From positions 5,522,501 to 5,586,500 of the forward strand of contig NZ_CP120683.1 of NCBI RefSeq assembly GCF_030506325.1: DNA of 64,000 nt. The letters run 5' to 3'. The position numbers and the translations under genes were made by a program. The notes under the pieces were generated by a model that saw only the letters and a program-made list of their open reading frames with translations, was not told the DNA's origin and searched no databases. Below, piece by piece: positions 47,408 to 55,873 of the stretch (positions are counted from its first letter, which is position 1; every line of letters starts with the position of its first letter). Source of the stretch: Tunicatimonas pelagia. Lineage in GTDB: Bacteria; Bacteroidota; Bacteroidia; Cytophagales; Cyclobacteriaceae.

Positions 47408-47802
47408 ATGGAAGACCCAATTTCCTGACCGTGATTAGCCTAATGATGCTTGAGAAGGGGAGTTTTTTTAGCGTCGCCAGCGTCCTGAGGGGCACCAAGC
47501 TTCCCGAATGCCACATATTCTAGATCAAATCAATCAGAGTCATGGCTTTTCCTATCGAGTCGATGAGCTATGCCAAACGCACCATTTTACTTCCCGGACG
47601 CTCAATCGATACTTTTACGAATACCTGGGCACAAGCCCAAAGTGTCACCTGCTCGAGCACCGTTTCAGCCGAATACTGAGGCAGTTGTTAACCATTCCGG
47701 GTGACCCCTTTAATTAAAGAAGTCAAGGCATTTACCGGGTTCACTCCGGGCGAATTACCAAGTGAGCAGCACCCAGCGGCACATTATACGCTCGTCAACT
47801 AA
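47408..47802 (+). pseudogene. AraC regulator pseudogene (paralogue of 44665-45447)
   Basis: Aligned with the intact gene, it starts ATGGAAGACCC, loses one base by codon 6 (giving an immediate in-frame stop), keeps the GATTAGCC...GGGAGTTTTTTT block, then lacks about 345 nt encoding the sensing domain. It resumes at the region encoding the first helix-turn-helix with near identity. A second deletion of about 42-48 nt removes part of the second helix-turn-helix just after CCGGGTGACCC. The downstream flank (AATGTCCGATTTTTACTATG) is also shared, so the duplication included the 3' flank. Confidence 0.88.
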
Positions 47803-48034
47803 GAATGTCCGATTTTTACTATGTCTGGTTCAGGCGACCCATTAGCTTTCCACGAAGTTTCTACTCGCTATTTATGCTGTAACATTCACGATTGTTGAAG
47901 AATAGGCTGAGAATGGTGAGTAACTTTCGCAAAAATTAGCAGGTACTGTAGCGTTGTCTAGCAAGGTTACGTATCGGCTAAAACTATATTTTTTTGCTTT
48001 TTGGTATGAACCAACTACCCAATTTTTTTAACCG

Positions 48035-48745
48035 ATGAAACCTTCTACTGCATATTTCAGCCTACTAGCCTTACTTTTTTTCTTCTCCTGCCACAACGAC
48101 GATGAAGAAGATGACACAGGGTTTATTAATGTCGAATTTGCCTTTGAGCAAGACGGCGAAGGTTGGGAAGGCGGCTTTGCCGAATATCCACCTGGTGAAG
48201 AGGATTTCTTTGAACTCTCGTTCTCCCACGCTGATTTACCCGACACCCTCAACACTGAGGAAAAAGGACTGCGCCTGTCAGGTACTAATCGCAGCGACGA
48301 CCTATTCATGTTCATCAAACGCCAAATTACGGGCTTAGAGCCAGACAGCCTGTACGGAGTGCGTATTGACATCCAACTCGCCTCGAACGCCCCTGAAAAC
48401 TCTTTTGGTATTGGCGGTAGTCCGGGTGGGTCGGTGTACCTGAAAGCGGGAGCAACGACCGAAGAGCCTTTGGTACTAGAAGATAATCAGATCAACATTG
48501 ACAAAGGCAACCAAGCGCAAGGTGGTGAGAACATGATGGTGCTCGGAACTATCGGCACCGAACGAGAAGATTTTGAGTACGAACTCATCAGTCGTGATAA
48601 CTGGGATCAGAAGATAATTGAAGTGAGAGCGGATGCGGAAGGAGCTTGCTGGCTTATCGTGGGTACCGATTCTGGTTTTGAGGGAACGACCACGCTGTAT
48701 TACAATCGTATTTCGATCCTCATGGCACCATTTTCTCCTGACTAG
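48035..48745 (+). CDS. Acidic lipoprotein of unknown function
   Basis: 236 aa. Signal peptide with lipobox FFFSC (Cys about 19), then HNDDEEDDTG, a strong match to the acid-rich surface-lipoprotein export tail. The mature part is beta-rich (FEQDGEGWEGGFAEYP, SLYGVRIDIQLASNAP, GAGACWLIVGT-like region), suggesting a jelly-roll-like fold. No family recognised. First of a run of plus-strand envelope genes. Confidence 0.75.
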   Translation: MKPSTAYFSLLALLFFFSCHNDDEEDDTGFINVEFAFEQDGEGWEGGFAEYPPGEEDFFELSFSHADLPDTLNTEEKGLRLSGTNRSDDLFMFIKRQITGLEPDSLYGVRIDIQLASNAPENSFGIGGSPGGSVYLKAGATTEEPLVLEDNQINIDKGNQAQGGENMMVLGTIGTEREDFEYELISRDNWDQKIIEVRADAEGACWLIVGTDSGFEGTTTLYYNRISILMAPFSPD

Positions 48746-48797
48746 TGCTCTCGCCTGGATTTGAATAATGAAACCTTCTACCCTAAATACCTAACCT

Positions 48798-49706
48798 ATG
48801 AATCGCCCACCTTATTTCTTTGTCTTGCTTTTCGTTTTACTGGGCCTAACCAGTTGCCATTGGCTGGATTGGGATGATTTTCATCCCCAATCTCCTAAAG
48901 ATCGAACTACCGTAAAGCAAGACTACCGAGATTTAGTAGCTACCGAAAAAAAGTTTGCTGCTTTCACCGAAGAAAACGGCACCGTCGAAGGTTTTCTATC
49001 ATTTCTGGCGGATGATGCCATACTCTTCCGAGATGGAGAATATGTTTTAGGTATACCGTTTTATCAACAAAATCCGTCAACGGGTATTTTGTCGTGGAAA
49101 CCTCAGTACGCCGATATTTCACGTTCCAGAGATTTTGGTTACACCACCGGCCCCTTTACATTTCGGAACAGCCCGGAAGATACTCCCAGTGGATTCGGAC
49201 ACTATATTTCCGTATGGGAGAAGGTAGACACCGCCACCTGGAAAGTGGTGTTTGATCTGGGTAATTTTTATCCTCCCCCCAGCGATCCTTTTCCCGATTT
49301 GGTGTTCCCCTCAAAGTATCCTCGCAAAATTGCATTCGTGGGGGATACTACCGGACTGGTAGCAGCACTCATTGCTCAGGATTCAGCTTTTGCTCAATTG
49401 GCTAGTACCGAAAATCTGCGAGCAGCCTACGAGATTTTTTTGGTGGAAAGCCCGATCCTGTTTCGCTCGGGCAGTTTGCCTTTTGATACTCCCGGCGAGG
49501 TGCAATCACTGGTGGCCTCGGCTAATCAGCAGCCGAATCTTACTCCAGTTGGTGGAAAAACTTCGGTGCTGGGTGACTTGGGTTATGTATACGGCCTGAC
49601 TGAGCGGGAAGGTGGTACACCCACGGCCTACTTGCACATTTGGAAATACGAACGATGGAAAGGTTGGCAACTTGTGGTAGAGGTGTTGGCAATCCCTAAT
49701 ACTTAA
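48798..49706 (+). CDS. Lipoprotein with two SnoaL/DUF4440-like domains
   Basis: 302 aa. Lipobox LTSC (Cys about 18). Two NTF2-like halves: the first has VATEKKFAAFTEENGTVEGF and ADDAILFRDGEYVLG, then WKPQYADISRSRDFGYTTGPF and WKVVFDLGNF. The second has DSAFAQLASTENLRAAYEIF, SPILFRSGSLPF, GDLGYVYGLTE and YLHIWKYERWKGWQLVVEV. The internal symmetry supports a duplicated cone-shaped fold. Enzymatic function unknown. 53 nt after the previous lipoprotein gene. Confidence 0.8.
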   Translation: MNRPPYFFVLLFVLLGLTSCHWLDWDDFHPQSPKDRTTVKQDYRDLVATEKKFAAFTEENGTVEGFLSFLADDAILFRDGEYVLGIPFYQQNPSTGILSWKPQYADISRSRDFGYTTGPFTFRNSPEDTPSGFGHYISVWEKVDTATWKVVFDLGNFYPPPSDPFPDLVFPSKYPRKIAFVGDTTGLVAALIAQDSAFAQLASTENLRAAYEIFLVESPILFRSGSLPFDTPGEVQSLVASANQQPNLTPVGGKTSVLGDLGYVYGLTEREGGTPTAYLHIWKYERWKGWQLVVEVLAIPNT

Positions 49707-49717
49707 CCGCACTAATT

Positions 49718-50191
49718 ATGAAACTAAGTGTAATCATCAGCCTAGTTGGTTGGGTAGCTTTAATTACTCCGGTCAGCGCTCAGGAAATAGAACAACCTCA
49801 AACTATTTTCCAGCACGATACTACGTATCATCGGGGAAAATTCTTTAGTCCTGAGCTGCGAATACACTTCTACGGTAGCGACTTAGAAACCGCAGCTTCA
49901 CCGTTATTGGGTGGAACGTTTGGTTGGGTATTTAATCGGAGTTTTATGGTCGGTATCAGTGGTTTTGGTAAAATTGCTTGCACTCGTTACCGAGCCAATT
50001 ATCCGCAACACAACGATAATGGACAAGTACTAGAAGAGCGTCATCCGATGGGATTGGGCTACGGTTATGGTGGGCTATTACTAGGCTACATACTCCAATT
50101 CAACCGCTCGGTGCACGTCACCTTTCCGGTACTGATTGGGCTAGGTACCAGCAACGAGTACGAGATAGAACCCGACGGTGATCTAAGTTGA
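49718..50191 (+). CDS. Exported barrel-like protein, probably 3'-truncated by frameshift
   Basis: 157 aa. The signal peptide ends VSAQE. Glycine/aromatic strands (LGGTFGWVFNRSFMVGISGFG, read in parts, and GYGYGGLLLGYILQFNRSVHVTFPVLIGLG) look like part of a small outer-membrane barrel. It stops abruptly after EIEPDGDLS. Another frame just beyond (about 50195-50282) still shows barrel-end-like residues before the SRPBCC gene, which suggests a lost 3' portion. 11 nt after the SnoaL-like gene. Confidence 0.6.
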   Translation: MKLSVIISLVGWVALITPVSAQEIEQPQTIFQHDTTYHRGKFFSPELRIHFYGSDLETAASPLLGGTFGWVFNRSFMVGISGFGKIACTRYRANYPQHNDNGQVLEERHPMGLGYGYGGLLLGYILQFNRSVHVTFPVLIGLGTSNEYEIEPDGDLS

Positions 50192-50284
50192 TGCTACCCC
50201 AAGAGATCACTTTTACTGAAATCTCGATCATTGAGCAGGAACGAGGTAAACCTTGGAACGTACTACAAAGATTTTCTTAAAAGC

Positions 50285-50719
50285 ATGAAGAGAGTAGAAA
50301 CGGAAATTATTATTGAAGCGGATAAGAGAAAAATTTGGACAGTGCTGACCAATTTGGACTCATATGAGCAATGGTGTTCAGCAATTCAGTTTCCAGCAGG
50401 AAAAGCGGAAAAGGATGCGATAGTCACGATGACGACTGCTACCCCGGATGGCTCGGGTAAAACCTATACCGGTAAGGGGAAAATTATTAAGTTGATCCCA
50501 TATCAATCGCTGGTATGGCAGGGAGGCATGAAGGGTATTCTGGTAGGCCATCATTTCTGGCATCTCAGTGAGCAAGGAGATGGAACTACTCGCTTGGTAC
50601 AAGGGGAAGACTTTTATGGTCTATATGCTTGGTTGATGAGCCAGAAAAAGCTTGCCTCTTTTCAGCCCTTTTACGAAAATATTAGTCAAGAACTAAAGCA
50701 GTACGTAGAAGGCATATGA
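50285..50719 (+). CDS. SRPBCC/polyketide-cyclase-like protein
   Basis: 144 aa from the ATG at 50285; an 18-residue longer TTG start would read into the broken barrel tail. The Bet v1-like pattern is MKRVETEIIIEADKRKIW, TNLDSYEQW, GKGKIIKLIPYQSLVWQG and HFWHLSEQGDGTTRLVQ, a single hydrophobic-cavity domain. Ligand unknown. Its TGA overlaps the ATG of the next gene. Confidence 0.85.
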   Translation: MKRVETEIIIEADKRKIWTVLTNLDSYEQWCSAIQFPAGKAEKDAIVTMTTATPDGSGKTYTGKGKIIKLIPYQSLVWQGGMKGILVGHHFWHLSEQGDGTTRLVQGEDFYGLYAWLMSQKKLASFQPFYENISQELKQYVEGI

Positions 50720-51333
50720 GTTGGGTTCGTGAAAAATATCGTAGCTTATACCAATCGCTGAATTTTGAACGGCGGGGGCTTTTCGCGCTGGTTCACTCGG
50801 AATGGGGAGATAGAAACACGCTTTATCCTGCTTCCTCGATTCATATCACTCCGTCATTTTTCTTTAGCCGGGTCACGTACCTGGATAAGTCAGCGGTGGC
50901 TGCAAAATTTTTCCAAGATCAGCAAGCCGTACAGCGTCTGGTCAATCAGGAGAAAGTATACCGCAAAGAAGCATCCATCAACTTTCTTCACCAAGATTTT
51001 CAGAAAGAGATGTTGCTCCCTAATCACGACTTTAACTTACTCATTTCGCTCTTCGGCGGTAATCTGATTCAACAGTTTGCCGGTTGCTTAATCCCGAACG
51101 GATTGATACTCACTTGTAACCGTTTTTCTGGCCAGCAGCAGGTAGCGGAAATAAGATACACCCATCTGGCAACTATCCAGTATCGGAGAGGAAAATATAT
51201 CATCGTAGAAAGCTCAACAACTCCGAGACATTCCAATAAGGACTTTATCCGAAATAGCCGCCGCCAGTGGCAGTTCAAGGATAACGAGCAGTATTACATT
51301 TATCAGAAAAGTGATAACAAACACAGAGGTTAA
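50716..51333 (+). CDS. Methyltransferase-like Rossmann protein
   Basis: 205 aa. A class I methyltransferase-like order is visible: YPASSIHITPSFFF, a beta-2 acidic turn VTYLDKSAVAAKFF, SINFLHQDF (acidic residue after strand 3), DFNLLISLFGG (motif IV-like) and GCLIPNGLILTCNRF (motif V/VI-like). The usual GxGxG loop is replaced by the PASSIHITP segment, so SAM binding is uncertain. Overlaps the SRPBCC gene by 4 nt and precedes the protease gene by 5 nt. Confidence 0.6.
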   Translation: MSWVREKYRSLYQSLNFERRGLFALVHSEWGDRNTLYPASSIHITPSFFFSRVTYLDKSAVAAKFFQDQQAVQRLVNQEKVYRKEASINFLHQDFQKEMLLPNHDFNLLISLFGGNLIQQFAGCLIPNGLILTCNRFSGQQQVAEIRYTHLATIQYRRGKYIIVESSTTPRHSNKDFIRNSRRQWQFKDNEQYYIYQKSDNKHRG

Positions 51334-51338
51334 CAGAA

Positions 51339-52619
51339 ATGAAACTAATATCAATCGGACTGATCGCTTTACTACTAAGCTGTCGATATCTCGTAGAAAC
51401 CCCGACTGAAGTTCCCGCCGAATTGGCTCAACTGTTGGAAGCTAGATCGTATTTTGAATTAGAGAAAGCTTTGGCTCATTACGAGGCTGGTTTACCACCT
51501 GAGCAGTACGCTTACTACCAAGCGACACTACATAACTTCTTTCATCGCCCTCAGGTTTCTATCAGTATAATTGGAGAAATACTCGCCAACTCTTCCGCTG
51601 CTTTACCCGATTCGGCAGTAGCTGACTTGCTCAAGCTTCAGATTGATAATTACAACAAGACGTTTCAGTACGCTCAATCGGCGAATACTTTTCAGCAGTT
51701 GCTCACTAACTACGCTTCCACGCTCGACAGTACCGAGCGGGCTGATCTCGAGAACACCCAGCGACTGTGGGAGGCATTAGCCGAAGTGCCTCCGCAGCAG
51801 GTTTTTAAGACTGGAGAAACCATGCTTTCCTGGCAGCGTGGTCAGGTGAACCTGATGAATGTACCGGTAAAAATAGACACCACCGAGTACGATTTTATCT
51901 TTGATACCGGGGCGAATTTATCTACGATTCGCGAAGGGTTTGCTCGGGAGTTGGGATTGTCAATACTAGAAACCTCATTTCAGTTGGGCTCCTCCATTGA
52001 AGAAGATATAACTGCTTCCCTAGCCGTAGCCGATAGCCTTTATCTGGGCGACATTTTAGTCACCAATGTGGTGTTTTTGGTGCTGGCCGATGAGCAGCTT
52101 AGCTTTCCGCAAATCGATTACACTATCAATGCCATCCTGGGTTTTCCGGTGATGGATCAGCTACAAGAACTACGCATTCGCCAGGACGGTACGCTGACCA
52201 TTCCGGCCCAGCCTACTCCGCGCAACCTACGCAATATGGGTTTGGATGGGCTAAACCCCATCGTTCGTTTAGCCCTTCAGGGCGATACCCTGCTGTTTAA
52301 GTTTGATACTGGGGCGGTCGATACCGAGCTGTTCGCCCGCTATTTCCAGCAACACCAATCCTGGATCACTCAGCAAGGCCGCCTCGATACCGTGACCCGA
52401 GGAGGAGCCGGAGGAACTTCCCAGACCGAAGTGTACATCGTAGATAGTCTAACTTTTTCAGTAGGAGGTCAACAAGCTATTGTACCCGAGGTCAGCATTC
52501 TGGTGGATTCAGTGGGTTCGTTTGATGAACACTACTACGGCAATATTGGGCAAGACTTGATTGGTCAGTTCGATGAAATGATTCTGAATTTCGATCATAT
52601 GTACTTAACGTTTGAATGA
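51339..52619 (+). CDS. Lipoprotein aspartic protease with two DTGA motifs (retropepsin-like)
   Basis: 426 aa. Lipobox LLLSC (Cys 15). An alpha-helical N-terminal region (about 20-155) precedes two retropepsin-like lobes. The first lobe has FDTGANLSTI with Asp189 and the flap/ILG strand NAILGFPVMDQLQELRI. The second has FDTGAVDTEL with Asp323 and NIGQDLIGQFDEMILNF. Retropepsins normally dimerise; here both catalytic motifs lie in one chain as in pepsins. Predicted periplasmic or surface protease. Its stop overlaps the ATG of the HEYFGH membrane-protein gene. Confidence 0.85.
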   Translation: MKLISIGLIALLLSCRYLVETPTEVPAELAQLLEARSYFELEKALAHYEAGLPPEQYAYYQATLHNFFHRPQVSISIIGEILANSSAALPDSAVADLLKLQIDNYNKTFQYAQSANTFQQLLTNYASTLDSTERADLENTQRLWEALAEVPPQQVFKTGETMLSWQRGQVNLMNVPVKIDTTEYDFIFDTGANLSTIREGFARELGLSILETSFQLGSSIEEDITASLAVADSLYLGDILVTNVVFLVLADEQLSFPQIDYTINAILGFPVMDQLQELRIRQDGTLTIPAQPTPRNLRNMGLDGLNPIVRLALQGDTLLFKFDTGAVDTELFARYFQQHQSWITQQGRLDTVTRGGAGGTSQTEVYIVDSLTFSVGGQQAIVPEVSILVDSVGSFDEHYYGNIGQDLIGQFDEMILNFDHMYLTFE

Positions 52620-53929
52620 TGACACATTATCTTTTTTCTCGATACTGGCCGATTATTTTTTTTATCCTGGTCAGTACTCCCTTTGCCAGCCTTAGGGCGC
52701 AAACTGACTCACTGACCAGATCTTACGAGATACAGTTTGGCAGTTTTCCTAATATTGAATCCGGTGCTAAAAGTACTATCGGACTTACCTCTCTGGCTTT
52801 TGATCAGGTCAATCATGTGCTGCAACAGAGCAAATACAACAACGTCTTTACCCGATCACTTAATTTTTTAGGAGTACAATTTTATCTGGGGGCTTTTGCC
52901 TACGGTACCTTGCCTCACGAGTACTTTGGTCATTACGCCCGCGCCCAAGAGTTTGGTATTCAACCGAATGGCTACGAAATCTTTTTTCCGAGCTTCGGCG
53001 GGAATGTCCCGTTTTCTATCATCTACGAAACCGACGCAATACATCGGCAGATGATCTCGGCCGCGGGGCCGGAGGTGACTACGCAGATCGCCTACGAAGC
53101 CACTAAGACCCTGTATTCGGGTGAGTCGGTTCCTTCTTACTACGGCATGTACTTACTGGGCGGCAAACTAGTGGACTCATACATCTACGCCCGTAATGAT
53201 TTAGATGCGTTTGTAGATGATCCCGCTCAATACCTTCGGGATGCCGAAGATTACTTTGCCGAATACAACGTTCCTAACGATCCGGTATCCTACCTGCTAG
53301 CCCTGGCCGAGCAATACGGTTACTACGATGAATTGATCAACCCTGAAGATACCTGGGCCACTTTTCCCGCTGATCCTTCGGTGCTGATTAACGATTTTGT
53401 GCGTGACCAACGCGACCGCATCCGCCGAGCGTACCTACTTCAACTGCTCGACCCGGCCATTTTGTACGTCCTCTACGGAAACTACCGTTATCTGGTGAAA
53501 GACGAGCTTCGGTTTAAGCCCTTCATGTTCCGGGTACAGGATGTACAGTTCATGCCGTCCATCCGGGCGAATTTGGGACACTTAGGCGTAGAGAACTACT
53601 ACGATCTGTTTGTGGTGCTGCCTGGGCTATCGGCATTCAACGTGTACTACCGGCACGGGGGCAACCAGGAAGATCAGCTAAGCGGTGCGGGTATTGAATG
53701 GCGAAATCTATCGCTTACGAATAAGATCAGTTTGACAGCTCAGCTCGATTACTGGCAGGATGAACAAGCTCGGTTCAACGGGTTTGCTATGCTATACTAT
53801 CCCATTGCTCAACGATGGGCACTTTCGGGTAGCGTAGGATACAAAAGCGAAGGAAGCCTGATGGGCAAACCGTTTGGCGAAGAACTTTATGGATACGGGG
53901 GATTACGCTGGCAGGTTCAATATCAGTAG
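52616..53929 (+). CDS. Exported membrane/barrel protein with HEYFGH motif
   Basis: 437 aa. The signal peptide ends SLRAQ (about 29). A hydrophobic stretch FLGVQFYLGAFAYGTLP runs straight into HEYFGHYARAQEFG (H101, E102, H106), an HExxxH pattern that may bind metal, followed by two more hydrophobic segments. The C-terminal third has barrel-type strands (NVYYRHGG, GAGIEWRNLSL, YGYGGLRWQVQYQ). No family recognised. Translationally coupled to the aspartic protease. A small remnant of its 3' end occurs at 59744-59833. Confidence 0.75.
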   Translation: MMTHYLFSRYWPIIFFILVSTPFASLRAQTDSLTRSYEIQFGSFPNIESGAKSTIGLTSLAFDQVNHVLQQSKYNNVFTRSLNFLGVQFYLGAFAYGTLPHEYFGHYARAQEFGIQPNGYEIFFPSFGGNVPFSIIYETDAIHRQMISAAGPEVTTQIAYEATKTLYSGESVPSYYGMYLLGGKLVDSYIYARNDLDAFVDDPAQYLRDAEDYFAEYNVPNDPVSYLLALAEQYGYYDELINPEDTWATFPADPSVLINDFVRDQRDRIRRAYLLQLLDPAILYVLYGNYRYLVKDELRFKPFMFRVQDVQFMPSIRANLGHLGVENYYDLFVVLPGLSAFNVYYRHGGNQEDQLSGAGIEWRNLSLTNKISLTAQLDYWQDEQARFNGFAMLYYPIAQRWALSGSVGYKSEGSLMGKPFGEELYGYGGLRWQVQYQ

Positions 53930-54215
53930 GATTACCGTGCTACAGTAAACCTCGTTTGTCGCATTTCTACTTATCAAAGCAACTATTGTCATTCACCCCG
54001 GAGTACATTCGCTGGGTTCACGGTGGCCGACGTCCGGCGGTCTCTCGCAGCGTGAGATTGCGGCTTTGGTATGACCGACCAAGGCTGTCTGATTTACATT
54101 CGTTAGTAGTTTGTAAAACTCATAGCTGTAGAACTGTTTGAAACAAAGTTGACCTTTAAAGTGTATCTCATGTCGTAGATGATACTTTCGTGTCATTTGA
54201 TATAAAAATAGCGTT
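53930..54215. other. Spacer before insertion element; possible HTH scrap
   Basis: No gene is supported. One frame at about 54030-54074 reads TSGGLSQREIAALV then stop, resembling the helix-turn-helix of IS30-type transposases or similar proteins, but it is far too short to assign. Confidence 0.35.
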
Positions 54216-54228
54216 GTGTAAATTCAAT

Positions 54229-54610
54229 CAGGGCTTTTTCATAAAAACTTATAATGCCAAAAGTGAACACGGTTGCTTGTTCATTTTTGTCTGGGAGACC
54301 CCGTCTTGAAACAAAAACGAGCCAAAAAATTCAATGCGGGGCATTCCATGCTTCTCCGCACAAAAGCCTCCGCACGCCCGCTGAATTTTCAGGCCAGCGC
54401 ACAAAAATACGGGAAGTTTTAGAGCGTGTTTGAACTTTATCCTTTAGTTTTCTGATGACTGTTTTCCGCCCATACTTCGCCTTTTTTTCGGACGATAGCT
54501 TAGGCTATCCTCCTCAAAAAGAGTCTCGTCTGTCCGAAAAACACCTCATAATAAATTCTAAAAATAAAATCCAAACACGCTCTTATACAAATTATTTTTA
54601 TGAAAAGGCC
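54229..54610. mobile_element. Short non-coding inverted-repeat element with 13-bp flanking direct repeats
   Basis: The 13-mer GTGTAAATTCAAT occurs exactly at 54216-54228 and 54611-54623. The sequence between them starts GGGCTTTTTCATAAAAAC (54232) and ends with TATTTTTATGAAAAGGCC, an imperfect inverted repeat of about 17 bp. This is the pattern of a transposable element with a long target duplication (10-13 bp is known for IS4-type elements). It carries no transposase. A second, smaller inverted-repeat element is nested inside. Confidence 0.65.
54421..54583. mobile_element. MITE-like element (163 bp) nested in the larger insertion
   Basis: The terminal inverted repeats AGAGCGTGTTTG / CAAACACGCTCT are perfect over 12 bp and continue to about 25 bp with mismatches (GAACTTTATCCTTTA versus GGATTTTATTTTTA). 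An inner inverted repeat TTTTTCGGAC / GTCCGAAAAA is also present. It has no coding capacity. No convincing target duplication was seen. Confidence 0.7.
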
Positions 54611-54632
54611 GTGTAAATTCAATTGACCCCCT

Positions 54633-55562
54633 ATGGCTGTATATACTGATACATACTACAATCATTTTACCGGAAAGTATCACGGAGAGGATAGCCCCAT
54701 GCATAGAGAGCAGAACTACTTGCTCAGGTACACCAAGCATCTACCGAGTTACAGTTACGATCTCGAAAATATGACCATAGCCTACTACTACAAGGGGCAT
54801 GGTGACATACTTTGGAAAGATCGTCGCCAAACGCTTAAAGACGATTGTTTTCTTGTTACGAACCCGATAGGTGATGACTGGTTTTACGATAATAAAGATA
54901 TTGGCAAAAGGCTAGATACCTTTTGCGTGGTAGTAACACCAGCACTAAAAAAACAATTTGAAAAATACTACTTAGGAAGAAGCTGTCATCTTTTAGATGA
55001 CCCTTTTACTTCCATTAATGATGAATTGATCTTTATAGAAAGAGCTTTCTCCGCTAATCACTACCCCGTTGGGCTATTACTTAAAAATTTTTTTGAGTCC
55101 TCTAACACTGAACAGTTCGAATCGCTTAATGCCGAAGAGATTGTTATAACAGTACTGAATGGCCTCTACAACAATCATATAACAGCCTATCGACTCGCAA
55201 GAAGAATTCCTTCAAAAAAAAGTTCTACCAGGCTAGAAACACTTAAAAGATTGCTAGTAGCTCGTGAGTACATCCATGATAACCTCCACTCAAAGGTTTC
55301 GCTAGATGAGCTTACTCGTGTTTCCAGTCTTTCCAAATTTCACTTATTCGAGTCTTTCAAGTGTGTTTTTAGAAAGACGCCTCACCAGTATGCTAACCAT
55401 GTGAAGTTAGAAAAAGCGAAAGAACTGCTGATAAATGGTCAGTACTCCGTGGGTCATGTTGCAGTTATGTTAGGCTTCTCTGACATTTATTCTTTCAGTA
55501 GACTGTTTAAAAACAAATACAGCGTCCCTCCCTCTCTCATCGGTAAGCACACCATACCCTAG
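54633..55562 (+). CDS. AraC-family transcriptional regulator
   Basis: 309 aa. The N-terminal half is a variable sensing domain (YYYKGHGDILWKDRRQTLKD, read in parts). The C-terminal double helix-turn-helix is intact: VSLDELTRVSSLSKFHLFESFKCVFRKTP and VGHVAVMLGFSDIYSFSRLFKNKY (each read in parts), with the AraC signature. The ATG lies 9 nt after the right-hand direct repeat of the insertion element, so its native promoter may have been displaced. It may control the amine-oxidase genes downstream (inference). Confidence 0.9.
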   Translation: MAVYTDTYYNHFTGKYHGEDSPMHREQNYLLRYTKHLPSYSYDLENMTIAYYYKGHGDILWKDRRQTLKDDCFLVTNPIGDDWFYDNKDIGKRLDTFCVVVTPALKKQFEKYYLGRSCHLLDDPFTSINDELIFIERAFSANHYPVGLLLKNFFESSNTEQFESLNAEEIVITVLNGLYNNHITAYRLARRIPSKKSSTRLETLKRLLVAREYIHDNLHSKVSLDELTRVSSLSKFHLFESFKCVFRKTPHQYANHVKLEKAKELLINGQYSVGHVAVMLGFSDIYSFSRLFKNKYSVPPSLIGKHTIP

Positions 55563-55873
55563 CCCCACCCCAAGGCATCGTAGGTTTTTAATGGCGACTA
55601 TTCGGCAATACCATCAACATCTCAACGCTAGACTGGGGGGCTATCGGTATTGCCCTAAAGGATCTTTCATCGTTTTAAGCAAAAAAGTGACTTTTTGATA
55701 AATAGAATTGAGGGGCAAGCTCTACTATTGTGCAATAATTAAAGTGTAGACCACCTCAAATCAAATCTAAGGCTCACGCTAGTTGGGGTTGGAGGTGTGT
55801 ATAATAGGTTGAAAGGCATGTTGTTGGATTTAATTAAGTATTTAAAAATCGCTTGAAAAATCAGTTTACGTAT
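55563..55873. other. Intergenic region, possible short gene remnant
   Basis: About 310 nt. It contains the inverted pair GGCAATACC / GGTATTGCC around 55600-55660. A frame in this stretch reads NTINISTLDWGAIGIALKDL and may be a decayed coding end, but no family is recognised. No clear promoter was identified. Confidence 0.35.

Noticed and set aside
54030-54074. LSQREIAALV peptide as an IS30-type transposase remnant
   Set aside because: Only about 14 codons are readable; too short to call an element.
54380-54400. Match of TTTTCAGGCCAGC to the 23S rRNA near 252
   Set aside because: Only 13 nt and no flanking similarity; treated as coincidence.
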